Below, in pieces: positions 26,128 through 35,301 of a DNA stretch of 64,000 nucleotides. The first letter of the stretch is position 1; each line of letters starts with the position of its first letter. A program made the position numbers and the translations under genes. Source of the stretch: Streptomyces griseochromogenes (lineage in GTDB: Bacteria > Actinomycetota > Actinomycetes > Streptomycetales > Streptomycetaceae); contig NZ_CP016279.1 of assembly GCF_001542625.1 (NCBI RefSeq), positions 4,774,001-4,838,000 of the forward strand. Reading direction: 5' to 3'. The notes below the pieces were generated by a model. It saw nothing but the letters and a program-made list of their open reading frames with translations, ran no database searches and had not been told where the DNA came from.

Positions 26128-27372
26128 TCAGCGGGTGACCGCGGGGGTGCTGTCCGCCTCTGCCGCCGGTGGCGCAAGGGGAAGGTCGGCGGTGATACGG
26201 AAGCCTCCGTCGGGGGTGGGGCCGGCGTCGAAGACGCCGCCCAGCAGCCGGATGCGCTCCTCCACACCGATCAGACCGCTGCCGGTCCCGGCCAGCCGTG
26301 GCGCCGGCTGCGGTTCGGCCTCGTTCGCCACGCTGATCCGCACCTGCTGCCCGGTCCGCTCCACCCGCACCGTGGACGTGGCCGCCGCAGCGTGCTTGAG
26401 CAGGTTGGTCAGACCTTCACGGGCCGTCCTGTGCATGGCACGGCGCACCCGAGCGTCGGCCCCCGTCAGGTCCTCTCCCCGCCAGATGAGCGACACCTTG
26501 ATCCCGGCCTGGCGCGACGACTCGACCAGCCGCTCCAGGTCCGCGCGCGTGCCGGCGCCCTCCTCCAACGCCTCGGCGTCCGCCGTCTCGGAGTCGGAAC
26601 CGGAGCCGGAACCGGAGCGCAGGACGCCGAGGATCTGCCGCAGCTCGGTCAGGGCCTGGCTCGAGGTGACCCGGATCAGTTCGGCCCTCTCACCGAGCTC
26701 AGGTGCCCGCTTCGCACAGGCCAGCTCCAGCCCTCCCGCGTACACCGACATCAGGCTCAGCCGATGGCCGAGCAGGTCGTGCATCTCTCCGGCGATCCGC
26801 GCGCGTTCCTCCAGACGAGCCCGGACGTCGGCGAGGTGGTGGGCGTGTTCCAGGTACGCATTGCGCTCGCGCAGCGTTTCGACCAGGGTACGGCGCTGGC
26901 CGGCCAGCATGCCGACGGCGAACGAAGGCAACAGCACCACACCGCCGAACAGGAGCGCCTCTTCCCAGGACACGCCTCCCGTGGATGCTCCGAACAGCAG
27001 CACGAACAGGGCCACCGGCAGAAGAACCACCACCATGGCCAGGGCGACCGGCCGCAACCGCGGCGACCCCACCCGCCGTCCGGCGGCGAAGCCCGTCACC
27101 ACCGCGGCCGGGAACGCCGCCCCCTGCGTCATCGCGAGCAGTATGACCGAAGCACCGAGGGCTGCCAGCGGCCACCGTCTGCGGGCCGGCACCACCACCG
27201 CCGCGGCCGCAGCCGCTGCCACAGCACCCGCCGGCCACGACCATGCCAGCGCGGCCACCAGAGCTGCCACGGCGACCGCCAGCGCGACCTCCGCCGCGAC
27301 CTGGCGCCGCGACAGTCCCGCCGCATCCGTCATCACGTCCTGGGGCACCGCACGCTCCCACCGCTCGTCCAT
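26128..27372 (-). CDS. NarL-type sensor histidine kinase
   Basis: A 414-residue membrane kinase. Residues 25-155 hold about five or six hydrophobic segments with no large extracellular domain. The HisKA_3 dimerisation motif has His198 in RIAGEMHDLLGHRLSLM. The ATPase domain follows (AREGLTNLLKHAAAATSTVR for the N box, GTGSGLIGVEERIRLLGG for the G box). ATG 27372 (MDERWERAV) is chosen; upstream codons do not look like protein. It pairs with the response regulator at 25208. It probably senses something in or at the membrane. Confidence 0.91.
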   Translation of the reverse strand: MDERWERAVPQDVMTDAAGLSRRQVAAEVALAVAVAALVAALAWSWPAGAVAAAAAAAVVVPARRRWPLAALGASVILLAMTQGAAFPAAVVTGFAAGRRVGSPRLRPVALAMVVVLLPVALFVLLFGASTGGVSWEEALLFGGVVLLPSFAVGMLAGQRRTLVETLRERNAYLEHAHHLADVRARLEERARIAGEMHDLLGHRLSLMSVYAGGLELACAKRAPELGERAELIRVTSSQALTELRQILGVLRSGSGSGSDSETADAEALEEGAGTRADLERLVESSRQAGIKVSLIWRGEDLTGADARVRRAMHRTAREGLTNLLKHAAAATSTVRVERTGQQVRISVANEAEPQPAPRLAGTGSGLIGVEERIRLLGGVFDAGPTPDGGFRITADLPLAPPAAEADSTPAVTR

Positions 27373-27992
27373 TGGCCGCCTTCCACACTCGCGCACCCCC
27401 GCACCCGCCGTCCGGCGCGGGGTGGGGGACCGTATGCCCTTCACCCTGCGTTAGGGCCCTCACCCGCCACCACCGCCGATCGGCTCAGCCTTGCGAGACG
27501 ATCGGCCGAGCCCGTCGGCCGATCAGGCACACCCGGCCGCCTACCCGGCGCCGGCCGCCGCGTCCGAGGGCTTCGTGCAGGAGACGGCGTTCCAGGACAC
27601 CGGGACCATCCGGCTTCCGCCCCGCCCGATCACAGGAGCACCCGCGCGGACCGACCAGTGCTCGTCGCCCACCGCGGCCCGGGCCGGCGACGCCGTCACC
27701 ACCGATCCGGACGCGGTCACACACAGGCTGCATGCGCGCCCGGTGGGTCCCGAGACCCGGCCTGCGCCGCGCGCAGGAACACTCATGAGAGGGGACACGC
27801 GGTGCGTATCGTCCTCCGGACCGCGGCCGTGCGTCAGATGACCGTTCTGGGCGCGCATGGCGTCGAGCCGGGCGTGTGGGCGGGCCTGTAGCCCGCACCA
27901 CCCTCACCGATGTGGTGGTGGCCCATCACACCGAACTGCCCGTGGGTCTGGCGAACTTGGTGCGCCGCTGCACCCGCCCGCACACACCTACA
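27373..27992. other. No recognised gene
   Basis: A minus-strand frame between 27858 and 27541 reads GRACSLCVTASGSVVTASPA and VPVSWNAVSCTKPSDAAA, which looks protein-like. I do not recognise a family and no ribosome-binding site is evident. It may be an unassigned remnant. Confidence 0.35.
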
Positions 27993-28039
27993 CCAACTAA
28001 ACAACAAAACATTGTTTGGTTGGCTTCGTGGAGTAGGGT
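27993..28039 (+). promoter_or_regulatory. Operator and promoter of the tap-tpg operon
   Basis: CCAACTAAACAA and TTGTTTGGTTGG are 12-bp inverted repeats (one mismatch) separated by CAAAACA, conspicuously AT-rich. The right arm includes a -35-like TTGTTT (28012-28017). A -10-like TAGGGT (28034-28039) lies six bases before ATG 28046. The transcript is probably leaderless and repressible by a dimeric protein binding the repeat. Confidence 0.7.
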
Positions 28040-28045
28040 GTTGCC

Positions 28046-28432
28046 ATGGCATCCGATGCTCGTCAGCAGGCCCGTGACCGTCTGTCCGCGTTGCGGGAGC
28101 CGCCCGTACAGGATGTGGCGGCGGCGCATGGCCTGCAGCAGGATGTCCTGCTGGCGGCACGCCTGCTCGCGGCGGCCGCCGGTGACCGTGACAACGACGG
28201 GCGGGAATGGGCGGTCACGGCGGACGAAGTCGGCGCGGCCCTCAGCCTCTTCGACGGCATGCGCGAGCAACTCGACCGCCTCGAGATGCAGGTCGTCCTC
28301 GAGGCACGGCGCCGCACGATGGACTGGCGTCAGATCGCCCGCCATCAGGGCCTGAACTCATCCCAGGCCGCCGCGCAGCGCTATCAGAGGCTGGTGACGC
28401 GCCTCGAAGAGATCCGCCAGGGTGTCCGGTAG
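28046..28432 (+). CDS. DNA-binding-like protein upstream of tap
   Basis: A 128-residue helical protein. The C-terminal third resembles a helix-turn-helix (MDWRQIARHQGLNSSQAAAQ, RYQRLVTRLEEIR), like sigma-factor-type or KorA-like DNA readers. No Shine-Dalgarno sequence precedes the ATG and a -10 lies six bases away, so the message is probably leaderless. It is the first gene before tap and tpg, 18 bases from tap. It could be the repressor for the inverted repeat at 27993-28023. The function is inferred from position. Confidence 0.75.
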   Translation: MASDARQQARDRLSALREPPVQDVAAAHGLQQDVLLAARLLAAAAGDRDNDGREWAVTADEVGAALSLFDGMREQLDRLEMQVVLEARRRTMDWRQIARHQGLNSSQAAAQRYQRLVTRLEEIRQGVR

Positions 28433-28450
28433 CGGCAGGAAGACAGGCAC

Positions 28451-30577
28451 ATGACTCATCAGCCCGAAGAGCTGTTCACGGCCGTGGACTCCCTTCTTGC
28501 CGCTGTCGACGGAGGCAAGGTGCTGCCCGCGCCGGGTGAGCGGGTACGTTTGCGGGAGGCGGCAGGACTGACCCCGGCCGCTGTCGCCCAGGCGCTGGGC
28601 GTCCGCGTGCCGAGCATCACTGCCTGGGAAGCGGGCCGCGCCGAGCCCAAGGGGGAGCGTCTGGAGGCCTATCGTCGCCTCCTCGAAGGACTCGCCCAGC
28701 GCTACCCCGCCACCGCGCAGCCGGCCCCTGCCGACGATTCCGGCACGTCCGCCGCCGACGCACCCTCGACAGCACCCAGGCCGGCACCCGAATCACCCCC
28801 TCTCCCGGCCCTGCGGGACACCGCCCCCATCTGTCACCGATCTCGGCCCGACCGGCCCCTCTCCTCGCCTCGCCCCGTGGCGAGGAAGGCAGCCAAGGCC
28901 GCCTTCGACCCGCGCTTCCCGCACGGCCCGCTCGCCGTGCTGGACGGTGACGGCTCCGCCTACTGCGCCGACGGAATCGTGCTGGACTGCCTCGCACGTA
29001 CCGTCCCGGAGTTGGTGGAATGGACCCTTGCCGAGTCCGGACTCGGCGCGCCGCGCCTGCATCGCTACGGCAAGGACCCCGATCCGCTGATCGTGCTCAC
29101 CGCCGCGGCTGCCGTGAAGCTAGGTCTGCCGGAGCGCCTGGAGGGCCCCGAGCAGCGCCGCTCGCTGCGCCTGCCCGCCGACCATCCGGTGGTCAAGCAG
29201 GTGACGAAGGCGAAGTGGAAGCTCACCCAGCGCGGTTTCGGGCCGTGGGCCCGGATCTACCGCCCGGCGCAGGCGGGCAAGCGGCAGTGCGTGCAGCTCG
29301 CCGTCCTGTCCTGGGACGCACTCGACAGCAGGGCTTGGCCGGGGGTGCCGGAGATGGGACCGGCCGACATCGCCCGAGTCCTGGGCGTCTACGCCCAGCG
29401 TGTCATCACCCCGCGCGGGTCGACGGCCGTGTCCGGGCTGGAGCTGATGACGGCGCTGCGCCCGCCGACCCGCGCCGTGCAGGACCGAACGACCGGCAAC
29501 TGGGTCCCCGGCCACAACCCGGGCTCGCTGGGCAGCGAGCCGGTCGACCCGGCGCCGCCGGAGGCCACCCAGGAGCATCCCGTGGTCGTCGGCACCGGCT
29601 GGACGGGCGGGTTCCTGGATGAGGAGGCCTACCAGTGGGTGCGCGACGTCGACCTGCTCACCGGCGAAGAGGCAGCCCTTCCATGGGCGGTCGGCCTGGA
29701 CCTGAACACCGCCTTCCTCGCGGCCGCCGCCCGTCTGGTCGTCGGCCTGTCCGGCCCGGAGTACGTGAAGCACCCGGCCTTCGACAAGCGGATCCCCGGC
29801 TCCTGGCTGGTGGACCTGTCACGCATCGAACTGGACCCGCGCCTGCCCTCCCCATTCACGCCGTCCGGCCTGCGGCCCGAGGGCCCGGCCTGGTACCAGA
29901 CACACACCGTCGCCTACGCCCGGCAACTCGGCTACGACGTCCAGCCCATCGAGGCGTACCTGCGGCGCGAGACCGGAGCGTACCTGGACCCGTGGCACGA
30001 TCGCCTCAAGACCGCCTACGTCGACACCCTCGCCGACCTGGGCGTGACCACAGACCTGGACGACGCCGCCTTCCTCCAGGCAATGGAGCTGCACAAGCAG
30101 GTCGACCCCGCTTCGGCCGCGGTCCTCGCCGCCATCAAGGCCACCGTCAAGGGCGGTGTGGGCAAACTGCGCGAGAGGCCGCAGGGACGCCACTACAAGG
30201 ACGGGGAGCGGTGGCCGGCACTGGAGCGTCCGACCTGGCGCCCCGACATCCGTGCCGCCGTCATCAGCAAGGCCCGCGTCAACATGCACCGCAAGATGCT
30301 CAACATGGCCAAGATGACGGGCCTGTACCCGCTGGCGGTGCTGTCCGACTGTGTCGTCTACCCCAGCCCCGGCCGCAGTCCGCTGGACTTCCTGCCTTAC
30401 AGCGCCGACGGCAAGCCGATCCCCGGCGCCTTCCGCCTCGGATCCACCCCGGGTCTGGCGAAGGTCGAAGGTGTGCAGGCGATGGCCTGGGCGGTCGATG
30501 TGATGGAGCAGGGCCTCAACCCCGCCCGCCACATCAAGGGCGACGGCCACGACGCCAGCGTCGACGAAGGAGAGTAG
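28451..30577 (+). CDS. tap: Telomere-associated protein Tap
   Basis: A 708-residue protein, close in size to Streptomyces Tap (a little over 700 residues). An XRE-like helix-turn-helix sits at residues 32-63 (LREAAGLTPAAVAQALGV, SITAWEAGR), followed by a proline-rich linker (95-140). The long C-terminal part has segments such as LAVLDGDGSAYCADGIVLDC, WAVGLDLNTAFLAAAARLVV and AAVISKARVNMHRKMLNMAK. Tap binds the 3' overhang of the telomere and brings Tpg to it. The tpg gene follows after four bases. The identification rests on recognising the pair. Confidence 0.88.
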   Translation: MTHQPEELFTAVDSLLAAVDGGKVLPAPGERVRLREAAGLTPAAVAQALGVRVPSITAWEAGRAEPKGERLEAYRRLLEGLAQRYPATAQPAPADDSGTSAADAPSTAPRPAPESPPLPALRDTAPICHRSRPDRPLSSPRPVARKAAKAAFDPRFPHGPLAVLDGDGSAYCADGIVLDCLARTVPELVEWTLAESGLGAPRLHRYGKDPDPLIVLTAAAAVKLGLPERLEGPEQRRSLRLPADHPVVKQVTKAKWKLTQRGFGPWARIYRPAQAGKRQCVQLAVLSWDALDSRAWPGVPEMGPADIARVLGVYAQRVITPRGSTAVSGLELMTALRPPTRAVQDRTTGNWVPGHNPGSLGSEPVDPAPPEATQEHPVVVGTGWTGGFLDEEAYQWVRDVDLLTGEEAALPWAVGLDLNTAFLAAAARLVVGLSGPEYVKHPAFDKRIPGSWLVDLSRIELDPRLPSPFTPSGLRPEGPAWYQTHTVAYARQLGYDVQPIEAYLRRETGAYLDPWHDRLKTAYVDTLADLGVTTDLDDAAFLQAMELHKQVDPASAAVLAAIKATVKGGVGKLRERPQGRHYKDGERWPALERPTWRPDIRAAVISKARVNMHRKMLNMAKMTGLYPLAVLSDCVVYPSPGRSPLDFLPYSADGKPIPGAFRLGSTPGLAKVEGVQAMAWAVDVMEQGLNPARHIKGDGHDASVDEGE

Positions 30578-30581
30578 GTCT

Positions 30582-31136
30582 GTGGGTGACATCGACGACG
30601 CCCTGGAGCGCGCCGGCCAGGAGGCGTTCACCAAGGCACCTCCCAAGACCCTCAAGGGCCAGATCAGGTACCTGCTGGGGCAGTTGAAGACGGCCAAGGC
30701 CGTCGCGGCGGAGCTCGGCATCACCGCCGACTCCGTCAACCGCTACCGGCGCGGTGCCCGCAAACACCCGCCCGGGCACATCCAGGACAGGATCGATGCC
30801 GCCGTACGCTCTCGTTGGCAGCCCCGAGTGCGCAAGCGCCGGCAGAAGCAGGCCGCCACCACCGGTGGGATCACCGTGGAGACACGCGCCCAGTTCGGCT
30901 ACACCGCACCGATCGGTACGACCGACGACGCCCGCCTCAGACGCCTGACCGTCCATCTTCCCCCTGAGTATGCGCGCCGCCTGTTCGACGCCCAGGCACA
31001 AGGTGCCGGCGATCAGCAGATGCGTGACATCGTGGCGGAGGGACTGCAGGAGGTGTACTTCAAAGACGGAGGCCGCCGCGCCGCCGATCTCCACGTCACC
31101 CTCAATGACATCGACTACATTGACGTAACTTTCTGA
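30582..31136 (+). CDS. tpg: Terminal protein Tpg
   Basis: A 184-residue protein, the usual length of Streptomyces terminal proteins. It has the N-terminal TLKGQIRYLLGQLKTAKAVA, ELGITADSVNRYRRGARKHP helix-turn-helix, a basic stretch (RVRKRRQKQ), IGTTDDARLRRLTVHLPPEY and an acidic end. Thr114 falls in IGTTDD, matching the threonine reported as the site that carries the priming nucleotide in Tpg. GTG 30582 follows GAAGGAGAG. It caps the 5' ends of linear replicons, together with Tap. It appears intact. Confidence 0.92.
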   Translation: MGDIDDALERAGQEAFTKAPPKTLKGQIRYLLGQLKTAKAVAAELGITADSVNRYRRGARKHPPGHIQDRIDAAVRSRWQPRVRKRRQKQAATTGGITVETRAQFGYTAPIGTTDDARLRRLTVHLPPEYARRLFDAQAQGAGDQQMRDIVAEGLQEVYFKDGGRRAADLHVTLNDIDYIDVTF

Positions 31137-31355
31137 TCGTCAGCCGACGCGGCTGCCGCTCACTGGGGCGGTGACCGACCGCCGACGCCGGCGGTGACCG
31201 CCCGCGCTGTTGCCGTGGTCAACCAAACCGGCCGTATCCGAATACCCGTTGCCCGTACGCGCCGAGATCTCCGATTTTCCTGAGGATTCCGCGCGTTCGG
31301 CCAGTAACCTGCGAGGTTCCGCGGGATTCAGGAAGTCGCCGCCGTCTGATGTTGC

Positions 31356-31658
31356 TCACCGGCCGGTGGCATCAGGAGCGTTCCCGTTCTTCGTCTCCTC
31401 GACGGCTGCGCCCCGGGTGCGACGGCGGCCCAGCAAGGTGCATCCCACAGTCACCAGGCCGATGGCTATGACCTTAGAGGCCCCGTAATAGCCGGACGCC
31501 GGCTCCTCTGGGGTGCCGGGCAGCCGGAAGAAGACCCATGCCGCCGCGAGGCCCCCGAAGACGATCAGTGTGACAGCCCCCCACGTCCCGAGGTCCGCCC
31601 ACCATGGCCCCGGGATGTGACCCCGCTCGTCGGTCTGCTCAACGTCCTTGTCGGGCAC
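31356..31658 (-). CDS. Small two-helix membrane protein
   Basis: A 100-residue protein with two membrane segments, about 27-46 (GAVTLIVFGGLAAAWVFF) and 64-80 (VIAIGLVTVGCTLLG), a basic loop (RRRTRG) and charged ends. AGGAG lies eight bases before GTG 31658; upstream codons are not protein-like. It is convergent with tpg. I recognise no family. Confidence 0.7.
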   Translation of the reverse strand: MPDKDVEQTDERGHIPGPWWADLGTWGAVTLIVFGGLAAAWVFFRLPGTPEEPASGYYGASKVIAIGLVTVGCTLLGRRRTRGAAVEETKNGNAPDATGR

Positions 31659-31925
31659 GGTCTGTTCTCCTGGGCTTGTGGTGGCGGTCGCGGGGGGAAG
31701 ACGCGGGCCCGGCGCGGAAGGTTCACCGGGCCAAACGTTCCCTGCTGGAGCCGACATCCTCGCAGCCAGTGAAGTCCCCCCTCGCCTTGCCCTTCGCGGA
31801 GCCACGGCCACCCGCGGGTTCGGCACACACCGGCGTCCGGATTCCGCGGACCCGCTGGTTTCCGGATCGCCCCTGTGCCAGACCCCGGGATACGTGCGGA
31901 CCGCCAAGCAGTAACGGGACAGTCC

Positions 31926-32450
31926 TCAGGAAGTCCAGATCGGGTCATCCGGTGCGGGGCGCCCGGAGAACCGCTGGAGTGGATCACCGGCAAGGGAGAG
32001 CTCTCGGCGCGCGACGCTGATGAAGTTGTTCTGCGCCGAGACCACGCGCCCGCGCAGAACCAGCCAGTCCTCCTCGGGGGTCAGGCCACGTTTAACGATG
32101 ATGTGGAGACGCCATAACTGCTCGTCAAGGGCGTGCGCGGCTGCCGTGATGTCTGTGTCGGCCACAAGGTTCACCATGCTCAGGGCCTCGTTCCACGGTC
32201 GCCAGTCGACGGCGGTCGGAAGCATCACCCCTTGCGGAACGGAGTTCGGGCGACTGGCTTCCATCTCGCTGAGATCCACCAGTGCACCCGAAGATTCGCG
32301 CAGCACACGTGCACATGTTGCCGCCAGCTGGTCGCGGACCCAGTGTCTGTCCTGTGCCCTCCTGCTCACAACACTCCCCGCAAACACACCAATCAGTGTG
32401 GTCACAACGGCTCCCGCCGGGGCTGCCAACAAACTCCACTGCGCAGACAT
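31926..32450 (-). CDS. Membrane-anchored protein, function unknown
   Basis: A 174-residue protein. One membrane segment at the N-terminus (LLAAPAGAVVTTLIGVFAGS) is followed by RRAQDRHWVRDQLAATCARV and a helical soluble domain (AAHALDEQLWRLHIIVKRGL). This layout is frequent in uncharacterised Streptomyces proteins. It has no close operon partner. The start at ATG 32450 matches the beginning of the hydrophobic segment. Confidence 0.75.
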   Translation of the reverse strand: MSAQWSLLAAPAGAVVTTLIGVFAGSVVSRRAQDRHWVRDQLAATCARVLRESSGALVDLSEMEASRPNSVPQGVMLPTAVDWRPWNEALSMVNLVADTDITAAAHALDEQLWRLHIIVKRGLTPEEDWLVLRGRVVSAQNNFISVARRELSLAGDPLQRFSGRPAPDDPIWTS

Positions 32451-33071
32451 GAGTTTCAGTCTGACGTGCCGCCAGATAGACGCACAGGCAGTTGGTTCGA
32501 CCTACGTATGGTGACGGACTCGTAGCAGCGGTTCGCAGACGATTTGGTGTCGGACGCCGGACCGGGCCGATTTGATCGACGCGCCAGCCCTGCCCAATAT
32601 CCTCGATGCGGTTGTTCCAGGATTGTCGCAACTACGTGCGGAATGACGATCAAGACACCGCGACATCCGCCGTCGACCAGCCGGCCCGCTGAGGGTTCTT
32701 GCCCCGCCCCAGGCGCTTGGGATCGGTTGCTGCTCCCTCGGTTTGGATCCCTGCCTGTGCATGAGATGGATCTCGGCATCTGTGTCGGCTGATGACCCCT
32801 GTCCGGTGGATCACGTGACGGCCGGCCGGGCGTCGCCGTTTGCGCCTCCGTAGGAATCTGGAACGGCCTCCGAAGACACGGCTCAGGAGGCCACTGGTTT
32901 CCACCGCAGCAGTGGACTGATCTGGTTCTGGAAGAGGTCGAATTCTCTATCGTCCGAGAAAGCGCCGCCAGCCCACGCGGCCAGGAAATGTGTGTGTCGA
33001 ATGGTGACCGCCTTTGTGGAGAAGGGTGGGACTCGGTATCAGCGGTGGGCATGAGAAAGGAGTCACGTATC
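32451..33071. other. Gene-free stretch
   Basis: About 620 bases. Frames on both strands lack start signals and motifs. The base composition dips locally near 32935-32965 (AATTCTCTATCG), which may be promoter DNA for the secreted protein gene downstream. Confidence 0.4.
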
Positions 33072-33656
33072 ATGGCTAGACATCGCAAACCGTCAACTTC
33101 GCCTGCGCAACGACGGATAGGCATGGGAATTGCCACGGCGGCCCTCGGAGCCACGGGACTTGGGCTCGGTGCCACGATTTCCCAGGCAGCTGACCGCTAC
33201 GACAGCCCGACGCCTGAAGCCGCGTCGGCCGGCCCTTCGACGTCCGGGAATCCCGTCGACGGCCACCAGCTCAAGGGCGGCGGAGGCAAGGGAGCTCAGC
33301 AGCTCTTCGATGGTGTCGTGTGGGCCGGCAAGCAGCTCCTCGGCCTGGACAAAGAGCCCCCTCTCAATACTCCGACGCACAGCATCGGAGGGGGGATCAC
33401 CAAGGCAGCAGCCGATCAAGCCGATCACTTCGGCAACGATGGCGCCCCGGAGTCCGACGACGAGACCGTATCGTTCCAGGGTTCGGACAACGGCTTCGGG
33501 GATGACGTTCCCGTCGCGGAGCCGCAAGAGGAGATGGCCGCGGATTCCGATGTGGACTGGCCCTCCGACCCGGACCCGAATCCCAATGCAGGGCCTGTGT
33601 TCGACCTGGATGGTGATGGCGATCAGTCGTTGATCGTCGATTACTGGGCTCGCTGA
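33072..33656 (+). CDS. Secreted acidic protein
   Basis: A 194-residue exported protein. It has a basic start (MARHRKPSTSPAQRR), a hydrophobic core (IGMGIATAALGATGLGLG) and a probable cleavage after ISQAAD. The mature part is acidic. It includes a conserved-looking QLFDGVVWAGKQLLGLD and ends with VFDLDGDGDQSLIV, a DxDxD stretch like one calcium-binding loop. AAGGAG at 33055 supports ATG 33072 over ATG 33051. A hairpin terminator follows. I recognise no family. Confidence 0.77.
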   Translation: MARHRKPSTSPAQRRIGMGIATAALGATGLGLGATISQAADRYDSPTPEAASAGPSTSGNPVDGHQLKGGGGKGAQQLFDGVVWAGKQLLGLDKEPPLNTPTHSIGGGITKAAADQADHFGNDGAPESDDETVSFQGSDNGFGDDVPVAEPQEEMAADSDVDWPSDPDPNPNAGPVFDLDGDGDQSLIVDYWAR

Positions 33657-33705
33657 ACGGTTTGCCGGCGCACGGACTCGGCTCCGACAGCGTGACGACG
33701 TGCGC

Positions 33706-33748
33706 AAGGTGCCCGGCTCGACCGGATATCGCTCGGGCCGGGCACCTC
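33706..33748 (+). terminator. Stem-loop after secreted acidic protein gene
   Basis: GGTGCCCGGCTCG pairs with CGGGCCGGGCACC with one mismatched pair (T-G). It starts about 50 bases after the stop. Confidence 0.65.
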
Positions 33749-33769
33749 GTCTGTGATGGGAGCACCATC

Positions 33770-34283
33770 ATGAACCAACCCGCTCTCGCCGCCTCTCGGG
33801 GTGCCGGCGCGCTGCTGCCGGCAGGGCACCGTTGCGGTGCCTCCGAGCTGCCTGCGCGGGAGCGGTTCTTCCCCGTCTGCCTCGTCCTTTCCGGCGCCGA
33901 CGCGCTTTTCGGCCGGCCGGCGTGGATCACGGCCCTGCCGATCACGCACAGGCTGGAGCACCTGCTGCAGAGCCTGTGCGGCGCTTCGGCGTCGGAGTTG
34001 AGCTACTTTGTCGTGTTCGTCGGGTTGCTCGCACTGGTGCCCTTTGGGGGTCTTATGCCGAGCGCCGATGTATCGCCGACGTCGGGCGAGGCGGGCCGGG
34101 GGGCGTGAATTCCCCCGAGGCCATGCGCTGGGCATGGCCTGGGCGGTCTGCGCGCTTGCCATCGCGGTCGCCGTTGGGTGGACCGCCCTGAGCGGAAGCG
34201 TCCGACCGTCGACGCTGCTCGCCTTCATCCCTTTGCGGATGGCCGTGACCGCGTTCGAGCGACCGATTTCGCCAGGCTCCTAG
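33770..34283 (+). other. Possible broken membrane-protein gene
   Basis: ATG 33770 opens a 112-codon frame with a hydrophobic segment (LSYFVVFVGLLALVPFGG). A second frame from 34133 has WAVCALAIAVAVGW and LLAFIPLRMAVTAF. They may be halves of one membrane protein separated by a frameshift. There is no family match by eye. Confidence 0.3.
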
Positions 34284-34369
34284 CCTGTGCATACGACGGC
34301 GAGTACCAGCGCCGTTGCTGAAACCAACGACCTCGTGCGCGGTTGGCCGTGGCTCGCGCGCAGGTAGCT

Positions 34370-34568
34370 CGTTGAACTGGGCATGGTGAGTCTGCGCCAC
34401 GACATCACCCATGACGTGCTCGCCTGCTGGTTCGGCGTGGACCGTTCCACCATCCCCCGCGCCATCGGCGAGGTTCGGCCCCTGATCGCGCAGCGCATCA
34501 TCCTCACGGATGCCGAGGGGCGCGTACTGTTCTGCAGCCCGGTCCGGCCGGGCAGTTGCGCCGACTAG
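34370..34568 (+). pseudogene. Transposase N-terminal part, interrupted
   Basis: The translation includes MVSLRHDITHDVLACWFGVD, STIPRAIGEVRPLIAQR, then DAEGRVLFCSPVRPGSCAD and a stop formed at the insertion point. It belongs to a different DDE transposase type (an IS5-like group) from the element inserted at 34569. It continues after that element at 36252. Part of the middle is also missing, so it was already defective. Confidence 0.8.
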
Positions 34569-34588
34569 GTCCTGTCTCCCCGATCACG
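34569..34588 (+). repeat. Left terminal inverted repeat
   Basis: GTCCTGTCTCCCCGATCACG matches the right end in inverted orientation at 19 of 20 positions. The adjoining CTAG at 34565-34568 is the presumed target duplication. Confidence 0.85.
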
Positions 34589-34646
34589 GGGTCCTGTGGC
34601 GAATATCAGGAGGACGTTGGGCGGTTCGGCCGGACACAATGCGGCC

Positions 34647-35264
34647 ATGGTTGATCACGTTCGAGATGTTTCACGCCCGGATTTCCTCAGCAAGCCGTTG
34701 CTACGAGGGGAACAGGTGCTGCTCCGGCCAGTCACGGTGGATGACGTGCCTGCGCTGATGCCGATGTTCCTGGACACAGAGGCATCACGGCTGACCGGCA
34801 GTCATGACGACGGTGTGCCCGATGAGGGGCGAATACGTACCTGGTACGACAGTCGTCGGGAGCAAGATGACCGGCTGGACCTTGCCGTGGTCGAGCTGGC
34901 GACGGGGAACGTCGTCGGCGAGGCGGTCCTCAACGAGTGGGACCCAGGCAACGAAAGTTGCAGCTTCCGCATCTGCCTGGTGCCCGGCACCTACGGATCT
35001 GGCCTGGGGACGGAGGCGACCCGTCTGATCGTCGGGTACGGCTTCGAGAAGCTGGGGCTGCACCGCATCTCGCTGGAGGTCTATGCGTTCAATCCGCGAG
35101 CCCGCCGCGCTTACGAGAAGGTGGGGTTCGTCGCCGAAGGCGTACTGCGTGACGCCCTGCTCTGGGAGGGCGAGCGGGTGGACGCGACGGTGATGTCGAT
35201 CCTGGCGCCGGAGTGGCTCCAGCACGGTGGACGTCCGGAAACAACCGGTCACGCGTCGGTCTGA
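34647..35264 (+). CDS. GNAT acetyltransferase carried in the IS
   Basis: A 205-residue RimJ/RimL-type GNAT. GEQVLLRPVTVDDVPALMPM opens the domain, VVGEAVLNEWDPGNESCSFR is the central strand pair, VPGTYGSGLGTEATRLIVGY holds the acetyl-CoA pyrophosphate loop (YGSGLG), and LEVYAFNPRARRAYEKVGF is the C-terminal signature. ATG 34647 is chosen by domain start; no strong Shine-Dalgarno sequence precedes it. It lies between the left inverted repeat and the transposase and so moves with the element. Substrate unknown; N-terminal alanine/serine or drug amino groups are family precedents. Confidence 0.85.
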   Translation: MVDHVRDVSRPDFLSKPLLRGEQVLLRPVTVDDVPALMPMFLDTEASRLTGSHDDGVPDEGRIRTWYDSRREQDDRLDLAVVELATGNVVGEAVLNEWDPGNESCSFRICLVPGTYGSGLGTEATRLIVGYGFEKLGLHRISLEVYAFNPRARRAYEKVGFVAEGVLRDALLWEGERVDATVMSILAPEWLQHGGRPETTGHASV

Positions 35265-35301
35265 CCGTGCCGCTGGCATCAGGTCGCTCGTTGTTCCGCT
35301 C

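Noticed and set aside
25834..27891. 685-codon plus-strand open frame
   Set aside because: Antisense to the histidine kinase and response regulator; no recognisable domain and strongly biased composition.
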